Assembly: GCF_005886805.2 (NCBI RefSeq)
Contig: NZ_CP045430.1
Span: 124,001-188,000 of the forward strand
Length of the DNA: 64,000 nt
From: Pseudoalteromonas rubra
GTDB lineage: Bacteria > Pseudomonadota > Gammaproteobacteria > Enterobacterales > Alteromonadaceae
Direction: 5' to 3'
The notes beneath the pieces were generated by a model. That model did not search any database. It was given only the letters and a program-made list of their open reading frames with translations, and was not told where the DNA came from. Position 1 is the first letter of the stretch. Each line of letters begins with the position of its first letter. The translations under genes and the position numbers were made by a program. This document shows, piece by piece, positions 1 through 9,898 of the stretch.

Positions 1-2456
1 AGTTCAAATGGCATCACCATTTGATCAAACTTCACGCCCTGGCTGGCAAAGCATTGTAAGTCTATACTCAGCACTTGCCACTGCTGTGCTTCCAGCTTGT
101 TCAGCTCAGCGCCAATATCAACCTGAGCCCGACAGCTTCCTGGCATATCTCCTTCACTTTCACAGTGCATACCAACAAATGCCTGGTCTGCAACCGTGTT
201 ACCACGTTTTACGGTCATACTGAGCACACCACCCCCAGCCTGGTAACGAGCCAGATCTTCTCTGAAACCATTGCCACTGACAAACTGAACACCTGCTTTC
301 ATGCCCTGCCAGTCAAGCCGAAAGGCATCTTCCTGGATTTCCTTATCTATGGTTCTGTAACTCAGACTAGACAGCGTCATACTGCTTGCGGTGACAGCAA
401 GATTTTGCTTACCTGAGAACAGCCTCAACTGCCAGGGTTGCTGAGTTTTACCGTTGAAAACCTCATACACATCAGAGGTATTCAGCGCGGCACCTGTCTC
501 CTCAGGTAAACTGTTGCTCAGCGGCGAGGACATGCCATAACTCAAACCAAAACCGTAAGGAAGCAAAGGCGCATAATCCTGGTCGAAACGATTAACCGGC
601 TTACTTGGATGGGCTGGCCAGGAGAAAGACAGACGACCAGTGAAATCATACTGTATCTTGCCCTCGCTGTTTTTCAGCAAAACATCGGCAACGGCTTCGC
701 CCTGCGAGCCAGGCAGCCAGGCGGCCACAAAGGCATCACTGGCGTTGAGCTCCGGGTTAACCCACATAGGCCTGCCACTGATAAACACAGAGACCACAGG
801 AATACCTTGCGCTTTCAGTGACTTTAACAGAGCCAGGTCTCGCTTATTACCATGCTGATAAATCAAGGTTTCCCGATCACCATGCCCTTCGGCATATGGC
901 TCTTCACCAAATACCACAATGGCCACGTCAGGCTTGGTTTTATACTGGCCATTTTCGCTGAGCTCAACCTGACCTCCCGCCTGGGTTATCTGCCGGGCAA
1001 ATCCGTCGTATATAGACTGACCACCTGGAAAATCCGAGTTCTGATTATTGGTACCCTGCCAGGTGATAGTCCAGCCCCCTGATTGTTTACCAATGTTGTT
1101 GGCAGCATCACCGGCTATCAAAATGCGCTGATTGGGTGCAAGCGGTAATAACTGTTGATTGTTTTTAAGCAAAACCAATGACTCACGCACCGCCTGGCGC
1201 GCAATATCCCGGTGTGCTTCGTGACCTATCAATTGTGTATTGTTAGCATGTGGACGCTGTGCCGGGCTGGGCTTATCAAACAAGCCTGCGCGAAGCTTCA
1301 CCCGCAAAATACGACTGACAGCATCATCTATGCGCGACATAGGAATGATGCCCGCTCTGACCTGTGCAATGGTGTTCTCAAGCAGAGGTTTCCAGGCATC
1401 GGTAGGCACCATGTAGACGTCCAGGCCCGCATTCACAGCCTGAGGGCAATTGTCATTACTGCAACCGGGTATTTGCCCATGGCCATTCCAGTCGCCCACC
1501 ACAAAACCATCAAACCCCATTTTGTTTTTCAGCACGTCGGTCAGCAGATATTGATGTCCGTGTATCTTCTCGCCCTGCCAGCTGTTAAATGAGGCCATCA
1601 CCGATTGTGCCCCTGCCGTGAGACCGCCCACATAACCCTGAGCATGAATATCAAACAGCGCCTGCTCAGAGTCGACATTGTTACCCTGATCGTCGCCTTT
1701 CACGGTGCCGCCATCACCCAAGAAATGCTTCACGGTACTGATGACCCGGTCATCGCCCAAAAAGTCCTCGCTGGCATGCCCCTGCAAGCCATGTACAATG
1801 GCTGCGGCGTATGCTTTCACTATCTCGGGATCTTCCGAATAGCCTTCATAAGTACGACCCCAGCGATCATCACGTACTGTTGCCACTGTGGGCGCGAAGA
1901 CCCAATCAATGCCCGTGGCCATCACTTCTTTTGCCGTTGCCTGGGCAATTTGTTCAATCAGTTTGGGATTGTTGGCCGCCCCCAGCCCAATGTTATGAGG
2001 AAACAAGGTTGCCCCGATCACGTTGTTGTGACCATGGACCGCATCGGTCCCCCACATAGTAGGAATATCAATACCATCTAATGAGTCATCTACGGATGCC
2101 TGATACATAGCTTCTGCCAGATCAACCCAGTCTTTAACACTGGCATGCTTGTTGTTCCCGGGAAATGCTCCGCCACCATTGAGATAAGAGCCAAACCCGT
2201 AGCGCCGCATATCTGCTACCGTAATGTCACGGATCTCCGGCTGGATCATCTGCGCCACTTTCTGCTCCAACGTCATCTTGCTAAGTAGTACCGAAACCTG
2301 GCGCTCAATTTCAGGGTCCAGGGCCACCTCAGAGTGAATTTTGGGCCAGATATCAAGCCCTTTCTTAACTTCCGGCGAGGGTTGCCCGGCACCACATGCG
2401 GTTAAGATACCGGCAGCTAGTACGCTGAGTGAAATCTTGGTTGTTGTTTTCTTCAC
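1..2456 (-). CDS. Glycoside hydrolase family 3 exo-beta-glucanase/beta-glucosidase lipoprotein (ExoP-like), 3' end cut by window
   Basis: The protein probably trims beta-1,3/1,4-glucan oligosaccharides to glucose at the cell envelope. Translation begins at GTG 2456, one base after the stop of the upstream permease gene, with GGAG seven bases before it. The N-terminus is a lipoprotein signal with lipobox LTAC (Cys21). A GH3 N-terminal barrel follows; the nucleophile is probably Asp322 in VVGDWNGHG. The GH3 C-terminal sandwich comes next, then a tail containing QWQVLTIDLQ that resembles the ExoP C-terminal galactose-binding-like domain. About 818 codons are visible and the frame is open at base 1. 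ExoP-type enzymes are about 840 residues (from memory), so only a short tail is likely missing. It is the last visible gene of the beta-glucan operon. GH3 is certain; exact linkage preference is inference. Confidence 0.93.
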   Translation of the reverse strand, partial: MKKTTTKISLSVLAAGILTACGAGQPSPEVKKGLDIWPKIHSEVALDPEIERQVSVLLSKMTLEQKVAQMIQPEIRDITVADMRRYGFGSYLNGGGAFPGNNKHASVKDWVDLAEAMYQASVDDSLDGIDIPTMWGTDAVHGHNNVIGATLFPHNIGLGAANNPKLIEQIAQATAKEVMATGIDWVFAPTVATVRDDRWGRTYEGYSEDPEIVKAYAAAIVHGLQGHASEDFLGDDRVISTVKHFLGDGGTVKGDDQGNNVDSEQALFDIHAQGYVGGLTAGAQSVMASFNSWQGEKIHGHQYLLTDVLKNKMGFDGFVVGDWNGHGQIPGCSNDNCPQAVNAGLDVYMVPTDAWKPLLENTIAQVRAGIIPMSRIDDAVSRILRVKLRAGLFDKPSPAQRPHANNTQLIGHEAHRDIARQAVRESLVLLKNNQQLLPLAPNQRILIAGDAANNIGKQSGGWTITWQGTNNQNSDFPGGQSIYDGFARQITQAGGQVELSENGQYKTKPDVAIVVFGEEPYAEGHGDRETLIYQHGNKRDLALLKSLKAQGIPVVSVFISGRPMWVNPELNASDAFVAAWLPGSQGEAVADVLLKNSEGKIQYDFTGRLSFSWPAHPSKPVNRFDQDYAPLLPYGFGLSYGMSSPLSNSLPEETGAALNTSDVYEVFNGKTQQPWQLRLFSGKQNLAVTASSMTLSSLSYRTIDKEIQEDAFRLDWQGMKAGVQFVSGNGFREDLARYQAGGGVLSMTVKRGNTVADQAFVGMHCESEGDMPGSCRAQVDIGAELNKLEAQQWQVLSIDLQCFASQGVKFDQMVMPFE

Positions 2457-2457
2457 T

Positions 2458-3705
2458 TTACTTCTCCGTAGGTAGCAATACAGGTCGGTGTCCTTTGAGC
2501 CCAAAATAACCGATAAATACATAACACAATGCCGGTAGCAGGAACGACAACTGTACGCCAGATGCATCAGCTAACATCCCCTGTAGCAAAGGAATAATGG
2601 CACCGCCCACAATCGCAAGACATAACACGCCAGCACCATGGCTGGCGCTCTCGCCCAGCTTGTCGATTGCCAGGCTGAAAATGGTTGGAAACATAATTGA
2701 ATTGAACAGGCCGACGGCCAATACAGACCACATCGCCACACGGCCTTCGGTCACGACAGCGACGCACAACAGCACAATGACCATAACCGCATTGAATGCC
2801 AGCACTTTACCTGCTGCGATTTTTTGCATCACCAGTGCACCAATGAAACGTCCGACCATAGCCCCGCCCCAGTAATAGGCGATAAGCTGTGCTGCCTGTG
2901 CTTCATTAAGGCCGGCAATACGAGGGTCGTGTAAGAAATTCACTAAAAAACTGCCAATCGCCACTTCTGCCCCGACATAGAGAAAAATCGCCACGGCCCC
3001 AAGCTTAAGGTGTTTATATTGCAGTGCTTTTTTTAATGACGGTGCACCTTGCGACTGTACACCCAGTGATGGCAGTTTGATAAAGGCAAAGACAATGGCC
3101 AGTATCGCAAGGGTGGCCGCTATCATCAGATAAGGAAATTGCACCGCAGAAGCATCAGCATGTGCCGGCTCGCTGCTGCCTGAGAAAATAAGCCAGGCAC
3201 CAAAAAATGGCGCAACCGTAGTGCCAAGCGAATTAAATGCCTGTGTCATAGTCAGGCGCGACGAAGCTGTCCTGGCAGGCCCGAGCGCACTTACAAAAGG
3301 GTTGGCGGAAACCTGTAACACGGTAATACCAGAGGCCAATACAAACAACGCGCCTAAAAATAACCCATAAACACCGAGCTCAGCGGCCGGATAAAACAAC
3401 AAACACCCAATGCTTGCGACACTCAGGCCAGTGATGATGCCTTTTTTGAAGCCAATCCTGCCAACCAACATACCGGCTGGCACAGAAACGATAAAATAGG
3501 CACCGAAGAAGCAAAACTGCACCAACATAGCCTGTGTATAAGTTAAATCGAAAGCCCCTTTAAGATAAGGGATTAAAATGTCATTTAAGCAGGTAATAAA
3601 GCCCCACATAAAAAACAGAGTCGTCAGCGTAAACAGCGCAAATCTGTGCGCCTGAGCGGATTGCGACTCATGCTTGGTATCCAGTATCACGGATGAACTA
3701 GCCAT
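2458..3705 (-). CDS. gluP: Glucose/galactose-type MFS sugar permease (FucP/GluP family)
   Basis: This inner-membrane proton-coupled sugar importer has 415 residues and about 12 hydrophobic segments. Family features visible near the N-terminus are [19 protein letters not shown], followed by the QFCFFGAYF and [14 protein letters not shown] segments typical of FucP/GluP transporters. ATG 3705 is preceded by GGAAATTC. It lies 72 bases after the TonB receptor and one base before the GH3 start, so it is translationally linked to the glucosidase. The job fits uptake of the glucose released by GH16 and GH3. The exact hexose is not provable from sequence. Confidence 0.9.
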   Translation of the reverse strand: MASSSVILDTKHESQSAQAHRFALFTLTTLFFMWGFITCLNDILIPYLKGAFDLTYTQAMLVQFCFFGAYFIVSVPAGMLVGRIGFKKGIITGLSVASIGCLLFYPAAELGVYGLFLGALFVLASGITVLQVSANPFVSALGPARTASSRLTMTQAFNSLGTTVAPFFGAWLIFSGSSEPAHADASAVQFPYLMIAATLAILAIVFAFIKLPSLGVQSQGAPSLKKALQYKHLKLGAVAIFLYVGAEVAIGSFLVNFLHDPRIAGLNEAQAAQLIAYYWGGAMVGRFIGALVMQKIAAGKVLAFNAVMVIVLLCVAVVTEGRVAMWSVLAVGLFNSIMFPTIFSLAIDKLGESASHGAGVLCLAIVGGAIIPLLQGMLADASGVQLSFLLPALCYVFIGYFGLKGHRPVLLPTEK

Positions 3706-3730
3706 AACGAATTTCCAAAAAAATATTACC

Positions 3731-3767
3731 AGCAGGCTCTGGTCCTGCTTAACGCAAAAACCAGAGC
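3731..3767 (-). other. Intergenic hairpin with pseudoknot potential between TonB receptor and sugar permease genes
   Basis: AGCAGG (3731-3736) pairs with CCTGCT (3744-3749) around a seven-base loop. Six loop bases, CTCTGG (3737-3742), are complementary to CCAGAG at 3761-3766. The two helices can form an H-type pseudoknot or mutually exclusive hairpins. It sits 11 bases after the receptor stop and 26 bases before the permease start, so a role in mRNA processing or differential expression is plausible. There is no T-run, so it is not a classical terminator. Confidence 0.45.
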
Positions 3768-3777
3768 GGGTTCAGAA

Positions 3778-6735
3778 TTAATTAAACTTATATCGGAAGC
3801 CCAGTGCATACCTGGGGCCGTATTGGCGGGCGAACAGGAATTGACGCTCATAACGACCAAAGCCTTGCTCGGTTTCATCATTGAGGTTCACGCCCTCGAA
3901 GAACACCGTCAGCTGCTCTGTCATATCGTAGTTGACGCTCATATCCCATTGACCAAAGGCCTTGGCAAATTGCGGCGGGTTGTCGGAAGATCCCTGATCC
4001 TGGCCGACTCCGATCAGGTACTCATCACGCCAGGCATATGTCAGCTTCACAGACAGTCCTTCAAGCTCATAAAACACCTGAAAGTTTGCCGAGTCACTGA
4101 GCCCGGTAAGCGGGGTTTGTTGCTCCAGACTGGCAACATCGAACTCCACATCACCATTTACAAATGTCGCGTTCACCCCGACGCCAAATCCGGTTTCGCC
4201 GAACAGGTGCTGCACAGCCACTTCAAAGCCATCAACTGACTTGGTATCGGGCGCATTGAATGGCCGTGTAAAATCCCACACTATCAAAGGGTCATCGGCG
4301 TTTGGCGTAATATACCCCTGCTCATTGAGGGTTGCGCCATTGGCCTGCATCTGGGCAAAAATGGCATCATTCGTGGCCTGCTCACCCCGGCTTTCAATAT
4401 CGGCAACGGCTTGCAACCATCTGGGTCCCTGATAGATGTCGTTAAAGCCTTCAACAGTCGTTGAGTTTATCTGACTGCCAATGAAGTTTTTCACCGACTT
4501 ATCGAAGTAACCAATGGCTGCGTAACTGCCCTCGGCGTAATAATACTCGAGGCTGAGGTCAAAGTTAGTCGACTCAAATGGTTGTAAGTTGGTATTGCCT
4601 TCGCTGGCATTGCGAGAGCCAATTTTAGGGCTATTTGACAGACTCCGCCCGCCAACCAGATCTCCCAGTGGTGCCCGCGAAATGGTTTTGCCCCAGGACA
4701 TTCGGGCAACCAGCTCATCAGTCACATCCACGCGTAAGTCCACCATAGGCAGAACCACATCATGTTCGCCTTCCACGGTAAAGAAGGCATCGCCATCAGG
4801 TAAATACTGGGTATGCCACTCACTGCCGCCTTTCCACCAGACAGCAGTAGGCGTAGGCTGGAAGGTGTTGCTGGTCACATCGGTTTGCTCGTAGCGAACA
4901 CCTGCGTTTATCTGTACCGGATAATTGGCAACCTCAAATTCCCAAAAACTTGTCAAGTAAATACTGCTGGTTTCCTCCGTCACGCTTTCTCGCGATAAGG
5001 TCCCCATGTCGTGATACGCCGTAGTCGCAAAATAATCATTGCCACCGAGTAATTCATTGGTCAAAAAGGCTTCAGAGCGAGCGGCAACCTCATCGAATTC
5101 AAAGGTATAGTAATAGTGTGGCTGTAACGCACTGCCGCCACCATCAAATGCATTTAAAAAGTCACTGGTATCATGTTGGGTAAACATGCCATCGGGGAAT
5201 AATTCCGGCCAGGCAGGATTAAACAGGAACCCACCTATCAAGCCACTCCAGGCATTCGATCCGCTCATTTCCTGCTCTGTGCGAGCCACACCAAATTTTA
5301 TGTTCACCAGAGCCCAACGGTCACTCAGATTTTCCCAGACACCATCGAGCTGTAACTGTTCGACGGTTGCTTTGCCCGGAGAGTGTACAAACTGACTAAA
5401 GTGAGAGTCGATTTCACTGGCTGCCAGCTCATTGGTGCCATTTCGCCACAGAATTTCAGCGTGCGGGATCTCACCGCTGCGAAAATCGTAGCGCTTGGTC
5501 GTTAACTGATCTGAGCCCAGTACCAGCGTGCCTTCACTACCCAGACCGGCGTCTGCGCCATTATCGGTTTCACTTTGAGAATCATGATAGTCCAGACTCA
5601 GACTCAGAGCATCACTGGCTTGCCATTGAATATTAAAACCGACTGAGCGCTCTTTCACTTCAGTAGTGGAACGTGAGGCACTGAAAGACCCGTCGTTACC
5701 GCTGATATCGGCATACACAACGGTGCCGTTCTCATCCAGTTCATAGCCGTTGATATTACCGCCGTAGTCGTTCCACATACCCCAGGAAATCGCATTCTTA
5801 CCGGTAACAGACTTAGTCCCGGTATAATCCAGCGTCATTACAATGTCATCAGTGGGCGCATACTGGAAAACAACCTGACCGTTGGTTCGCTCGCGCTGTA
5901 AATCACTTATTTGATAGTTCATATCCCGAGGGAAAAAATAATCACCTGCGGGCACCCCTTGATCGTTTACAGGGCGATTGTCTGTGACGCTGTCTGCTTC
6001 AAGGTTAGTTGGTAAATCGACATTCGCCTGCCACCCCTGGATATTGGCACTTTGCTGTTGAAAGTCGCGGCGATGGTGGTTAATGGTAAAGCCAAACCCG
6101 ACTGTGTTATCCAAAAATGCATTGGAGTACAAGGCTGAGATCTCTGGCGTAACGTCATCGCCTGCGACATTTGAAGAATCGTGGATTGCTTTCGCTGAAA
6201 ACGACATTTTCTCAGCACCACTGTCGAGAGGGCGAGCAGTAACAATATTCACCGTCGCACCTAACCCGCCTGTCGGATTGTCAGCACGCGCTGTTTTATA
6301 AACTTCGAGCGCCGAAACCCCATCGGATGACAGGTTTTCAAAATTATAAGAACGGCTATTACCCGTTCCTGGCATTTGTCTGCCATTGAGTGTTACCAGA
6401 TTAAAGTCCGGGCCGAAGCCACGTACGGTGATCTGACTGCCTTCACCATTGCTGCGACTCACTGCCACACCGGTAATGCGCTGTAAAGACTCAGCCAGGT
6501 TGGTGTCGGGAAATTTACCCATTTCTTCTGCTGAAATCGCATCCACCACACCAGACATATCTCGTTTGACGTTCATAGAGCGGATCAAACTGCCCTTGAT
6601 GCCACGAATTTCTATGACTTCGGGCGTTTCCTCAGCAACCTGCGGCTCAGCTTCCTCAGCCTGTACCATTGAAGTACCAAGCACCGCACCGATCAGAATC
6701 GCGACATGTGAGAGTTTATAATTTACTGTATTCAT
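3778..6735 (-). CDS. TonB-dependent receptor (probable beta-glucan oligosaccharide importer)
   Basis: Outer-membrane active transporter of 985 residues. A signal peptide ends near MVQAEEAEPQ. The plug follows, with VIEIRGIKGSL, an NLAESLQRITGVAVSR segment and ITVRGFGPDFNLVTLNGRQ. A large beta-barrel ends in the aromatic-rich C-terminus ALGFRYKFN. The length and plug match the large carbohydrate-type receptors of Alteromonadales. CAGGTC precedes ATG 6735. It lies between the GH16 laminarinase and the sugar permease, so laminarin-like oligosaccharides are the inferred cargo. Confidence 0.93.
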   Translation of the reverse strand: MNTVNYKLSHVAILIGAVLGTSMVQAEEAEPQVAEETPEVIEIRGIKGSLIRSMNVKRDMSGVVDAISAEEMGKFPDTNLAESLQRITGVAVSRSNGEGSQITVRGFGPDFNLVTLNGRQMPGTGNSRSYNFENLSSDGVSALEVYKTARADNPTGGLGATVNIVTARPLDSGAEKMSFSAKAIHDSSNVAGDDVTPEISALYSNAFLDNTVGFGFTINHHRRDFQQQSANIQGWQANVDLPTNLEADSVTDNRPVNDQGVPAGDYFFPRDMNYQISDLQRERTNGQVVFQYAPTDDIVMTLDYTGTKSVTGKNAISWGMWNDYGGNINGYELDENGTVVYADISGNDGSFSASRSTTEVKERSVGFNIQWQASDALSLSLDYHDSQSETDNGADAGLGSEGTLVLGSDQLTTKRYDFRSGEIPHAEILWRNGTNELAASEIDSHFSQFVHSPGKATVEQLQLDGVWENLSDRWALVNIKFGVARTEQEMSGSNAWSGLIGGFLFNPAWPELFPDGMFTQHDTSDFLNAFDGGGSALQPHYYYTFEFDEVAARSEAFLTNELLGGNDYFATTAYHDMGTLSRESVTEETSSIYLTSFWEFEVANYPVQINAGVRYEQTDVTSNTFQPTPTAVWWKGGSEWHTQYLPDGDAFFTVEGEHDVVLPMVDLRVDVTDELVARMSWGKTISRAPLGDLVGGRSLSNSPKIGSRNASEGNTNLQPFESTNFDLSLEYYYAEGSYAAIGYFDKSVKNFIGSQINSTTVEGFNDIYQGPRWLQAVADIESRGEQATNDAIFAQMQANGATLNEQGYITPNADDPLIVWDFTRPFNAPDTKSVDGFEVAVQHLFGETGFGVGVNATFVNGDVEFDVASLEQQTPLTGLSDSANFQVFYELEGLSVKLTYAWRDEYLIGVGQDQGSSDNPPQFAKAFGQWDMSVNYDMTEQLTVFFEGVNLNDETEQGFGRYERQFLFARQYGPRYALGFRYKFN

Positions 6736-6766
6736 AATGACCTGCTTGAATAATTTTCGCTGTCTG

Positions 6767-6785
6767 GGCGTGGCAATGCCACGCC
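6767..6785 (-). other. Perfect intergenic palindrome between GH16 and TonB receptor genes
   Basis: GGCGTGGCA and TGCCACGCC form nine-base arms around one A in the 62-base gap. No T-run follows on the minus strand. It may be an mRNA-stabilising or processing hairpin separating expression of the GH16 and receptor cistrons. Confidence 0.45.
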
Positions 6786-6797
6786 ATCGGTTTGGTT

Positions 6798-9458
6798 TTA
6801 TTGCGCTGTGATCATCACATTATCGAGCCGGTATACAGCTCCTTCACCCTGCCCCCAGGCTGGGTAAACCATGATGATGTCAATGCCGCTAACATTCACC
6901 CCACCATCCTGCAGTGTCTGAAGTGGGAAAGTATAGGTCTGCCACTGGCCAACCTGAGGCGCCACAGCCTCCAGACTGTCGGTCAGATTAAGCTCCAGTG
7001 CAAAACTGGCATCCAGCGCTTCTATCTTAAACTTCCAGGGCGCACTGCTATCATTGGGCGCTGTCACTACTTTAAGATCAAACTGAACCGAGCCCTTTTC
7101 CAGATAGGGTGATGCATCAAGATAATGGCCGTCTTCAGCAAACAGCCCCATCACAGTAGGCTCGGCGCCAACTTTAAATTCCGCTACCATGCCCTGAGTC
7201 ATATCATCATTTTCAAGCGAAGGGGTAGAGCCACCACAACAATCCCACAGCGACCATTTAGCTTTAACGTCATCGGCAAATAGCACTTCACCAACAAAGT
7301 CATCCGCCTGATTCGGATCGTAAATTTTCACGTTATCTATACGGTATACCGCGCCCGCGCCCAAGCCCCAGCTGGGAAAAACCATCAAAACGTCAATCGC
7401 ACTGATGTCCAGGCCAGCTGCCACCAGGTCCGTTAAAGTAAATGTATAGGTTTGCCACTGGCCGACTTCGGGAGCTGTTTGCTGGATACTCTCATCCAGG
7501 GTCAGTTCAGCAGCACTTTCCGCGCCCACTGATTCAGCTTTGAAGAACCAGGCTGCAGTGGCGTCTTGTGGTGCACTCACCACCTTCATATCAAACTCAA
7601 TCACGCCGTTGGACAGGATAGAGGAGGCATCAAATGGTGCCGCGCTAACCCCTTCGGTTGAAATAAACTCTTGTCGGGAAATAAACCCCATCACCGTTGC
7701 TGTATCACCGATCACAAACTCTGCAACATTGCCGTGCGTATCATCGTCCAGCTCAACCGTAGGTAAAGAACCGCCACAACAATCCCACATTGGCCAGGCA
7801 GGATTTTCGCTCTCTTCAAACACCACCAATGCAGTGGCTGTGTCTGGTGTCACAATCGCAACATCTGTGACGCGATAAACTGCGCCTTCGCCACTGCCCC
7901 ACGCCGGGAAAATAAGCAATGCATCAATACTACTGATATCCAGCCCCTGCTCAGCCAACATCTGTAACGAGAACGTGAAGGTTTGCCATTGCCCAACCGC
8001 TGGCATTACCCCTTCTGCGCTTTCAGACAAAGTAAGTTCAACTGCTTTTTCTCCGTTTGCGCTTTCTATTTTTAACATCCAGGGCGCCTCTGTATTCGCG
8101 GGCGCAGAAGTCACTTTCAAATCGAAACGCACAACGCCGGACTCAATCAACGAAGAGGCATCGAACGGGCTGGGACTACCACCAGCATCAGACGCCATCG
8201 GATCTCGAGAAATAAACCCATTGACCGTAGGCTCACTGCCCACGCTAAATTCGACCGCCATGCCAGCAGTGTCATCTTCGACTAAAGCAGGAACGCTGCC
8301 GCCACAACAATCCCATGCTGGCCAGTCTTTATTGAGCTCACCGTCAAAGATTTGCAGACTATCCCCTGAAGTCGCAGGCGGCGGTGGGCTGGGCGCTTTA
8401 CCTTCAACCAGTGCATCATCCAGTGAATCCCATCCGGCGCGGATCGTTTCGCAGCCTTTGCCTGTTTGCGGGTTTTGCTGACATTGATAGACCCGGACAT
8501 AATCCACTTCAAAGGTTTGCCCGTTTGCAAAGGCATCAGCATCAACGCCCGTTTCATTAACCGCTTCAGGCCAATTGCCACCAACAGCCAGGTTCAGGAT
8601 AAGATAAAAATTTTGATCAAACGGTGCACTGTCCCAGTGTGTTACCAGCTCACCGCTGCCCTGATCATGATACTCGGCAAACCACCCCCGGTGTTTCAGA
8701 CTAAATACGTTGCCGTTACTGTCATACAGGGGCTCAGACTGTCGCTGCGTGGCATAAAGATAATCATCAACATACCAGCGTATCTCTCCCTGTTGCCATT
8801 CTACCGCATAGGTATGAAAGTCATCGGCCGGGTTCACACCATCCGGTAAGCTATGCGCTTTACCAGAGTGAACGTTGTCAGGCCAATCCTTGCCATAATG
8901 TAAGGTCCCGTAGACATGGGCCTCAGGCATGCCATCCGCATCTTGTGCTTTGAGGTTCACCGCTTCAACTATGTCAATCTCGCCTGATTTAGGCCAGCCA
9001 CCATAGACTTCATCGGTTGGCAGCATCCAAAATGCCGGCCAGCTGCCCTGCCCGCTGGGAAGTTTCGCCCGCATTTCAAAGCGGCCATATTTAAAATCCG
9101 CTTTGTGTTTTGTAATAAGGCGCGCAGATGTATAGGGCTGTTCAGCATCTTCCGCAGCGCGAAGCGCAACTATTTTCAGTGTTCCATCGCTAACATACGA
9201 ATTGACTGCATCATCGGTGTAGCATTGACGCTCTTCATTTCCGCCACCCAGGCAGTTCACTTCATGCGTCCAGTTTTGAGTATTGATTTGTGTCTCATCA
9301 AACTCATCTTGCCAGACGAGTTGCCAGTCAGAGACCGGTGTCTGAGGATCCGTTTTGCTCAGATCAGTGTTGGTTTTAGCGTCGCCGCCACAGCCAGTTA
9401 AACCGGCTATCGCAAGCAAGACACCAAGACTGGTGAAGGATTTTGCAACTTTTATCAT
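6798..9458 (-). CDS. GH16 endo-beta-1,3-glucanase (laminarinase) lipoprotein with three C-terminal ExoP_C-like modules
   Basis: Surface enzyme predicted to cut laminarin-type beta-1,3-glucan. Of 886 residues, 1-23 form a lipoprotein signal (lipobox LTGC, Cys23). The GH16 domain spans about 45-330 and carries the catalytic signature E160-I-D-I-V-E165 (nucleophile Glu160, acid/base Glu165). A Pro-rich linker (PSPPPP) leads to three repeats of about 175 residues, each opening with a W-x-x-W/M-D-C-C-G-G box (Cys pairs at 384-385, 560-561, 740-741) and containing QWQT(F/Y)TF. They resemble the C-terminal domain of the neighbouring GH3. First gene of the structural operon; ATG 9458 follows TTGGAACAC. 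Family certain; repeats as carbohydrate-binding modules is inference. Confidence 0.93.
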   Translation of the reverse strand: MIKVAKSFTSLGVLLAIAGLTGCGGDAKTNTDLSKTDPQTPVSDWQLVWQDEFDETQINTQNWTHEVNCLGGGNEERQCYTDDAVNSYVSDGTLKIVALRAAEDAEQPYTSARLITKHKADFKYGRFEMRAKLPSGQGSWPAFWMLPTDEVYGGWPKSGEIDIVEAVNLKAQDADGMPEAHVYGTLHYGKDWPDNVHSGKAHSLPDGVNPADDFHTYAVEWQQGEIRWYVDDYLYATQRQSEPLYDSNGNVFSLKHRGWFAEYHDQGSGELVTHWDSAPFDQNFYLILNLAVGGNWPEAVNETGVDADAFANGQTFEVDYVRVYQCQQNPQTGKGCETIRAGWDSLDDALVEGKAPSPPPPATSGDSLQIFDGELNKDWPAWDCCGGSVPALVEDDTAGMAVEFSVGSEPTVNGFISRDPMASDAGGSPSPFDASSLIESGVVRFDLKVTSAPANTEAPWMLKIESANGEKAVELTLSESAEGVMPAVGQWQTFTFSLQMLAEQGLDISSIDALLIFPAWGSGEGAVYRVTDVAIVTPDTATALVVFEESENPAWPMWDCCGGSLPTVELDDDTHGNVAEFVIGDTATVMGFISRQEFISTEGVSAAPFDASSILSNGVIEFDMKVVSAPQDATAAWFFKAESVGAESAAELTLDESIQQTAPEVGQWQTYTFTLTDLVAAGLDISAIDVLMVFPSWGLGAGAVYRIDNVKIYDPNQADDFVGEVLFADDVKAKWSLWDCCGGSTPSLENDDMTQGMVAEFKVGAEPTVMGLFAEDGHYLDASPYLEKGSVQFDLKVVTAPNDSSAPWKFKIEALDASFALELNLTDSLEAVAPQVGQWQTYTFPLQTLQDGGVNVSGIDIIMVYPAWGQGEGAVYRLDNVMITAQ

Positions 9459-9898
9459 AATGTGTGTTCCAACTAATCGAACCGATTGTTGTGTAGCGCG
9501 GACCTGTTCTTTTTACAGTCTGGCACAGAGCCGCTGTACTTGTTATTTGCAATCAATCGCACCCAGGTGCAGCCAGTTGCAATGTCCGTACTACAAAGAA
9601 TGAGCAGCGAATCGGAGACCAATTCGGTCTGCTCCTGAGGCTATCCTGTTAAATTAACCTGAATGTTACAATGGAAACGCGCCATCACGAGCGACTGTTG
9701 CGACACAAGAACGTGGGCCACAATAGTGCACGACAAGACGATACAAAAATAAGATGAAAGGTTAGCCTTTTGTTTTTCTTGGCTTTTGGAGGGTATCGGG
9801 TACATACATATTGCACCAAACCATATAGTCGTTGCACCAGAAGGGGTAATACTTCTGGCGCCCCACTGATATTTCTTGCTTGTACTAACGCGAAGCAA
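9459..9898. other. Gene-free upstream region of the glucan operon
   Basis: This 440-base stretch separates the response regulator from the GH16 gene on the same strand. An 85-codon minus frame at 9641-9898 has no family features and is judged non-coding. The promoter and any LytTR target of the glucan operon should lie here, but I cannot identify convincing -35/-10 boxes or direct repeats. Confidence 0.4.

Noticed and set aside
1605..2081. 158-codon plus frame inside the GH3 gene
   Set aside because: Shadow of the GH3 reading frame; protein-like runs come from the opposite-strand codons and there is no ribosome site.
9641..9898. 85-codon minus frame downstream of the LytTR regulator
   Set aside because: Unusual composition, no ribosome site and no family features; it lies in the likely promoter region of the glucan operon.
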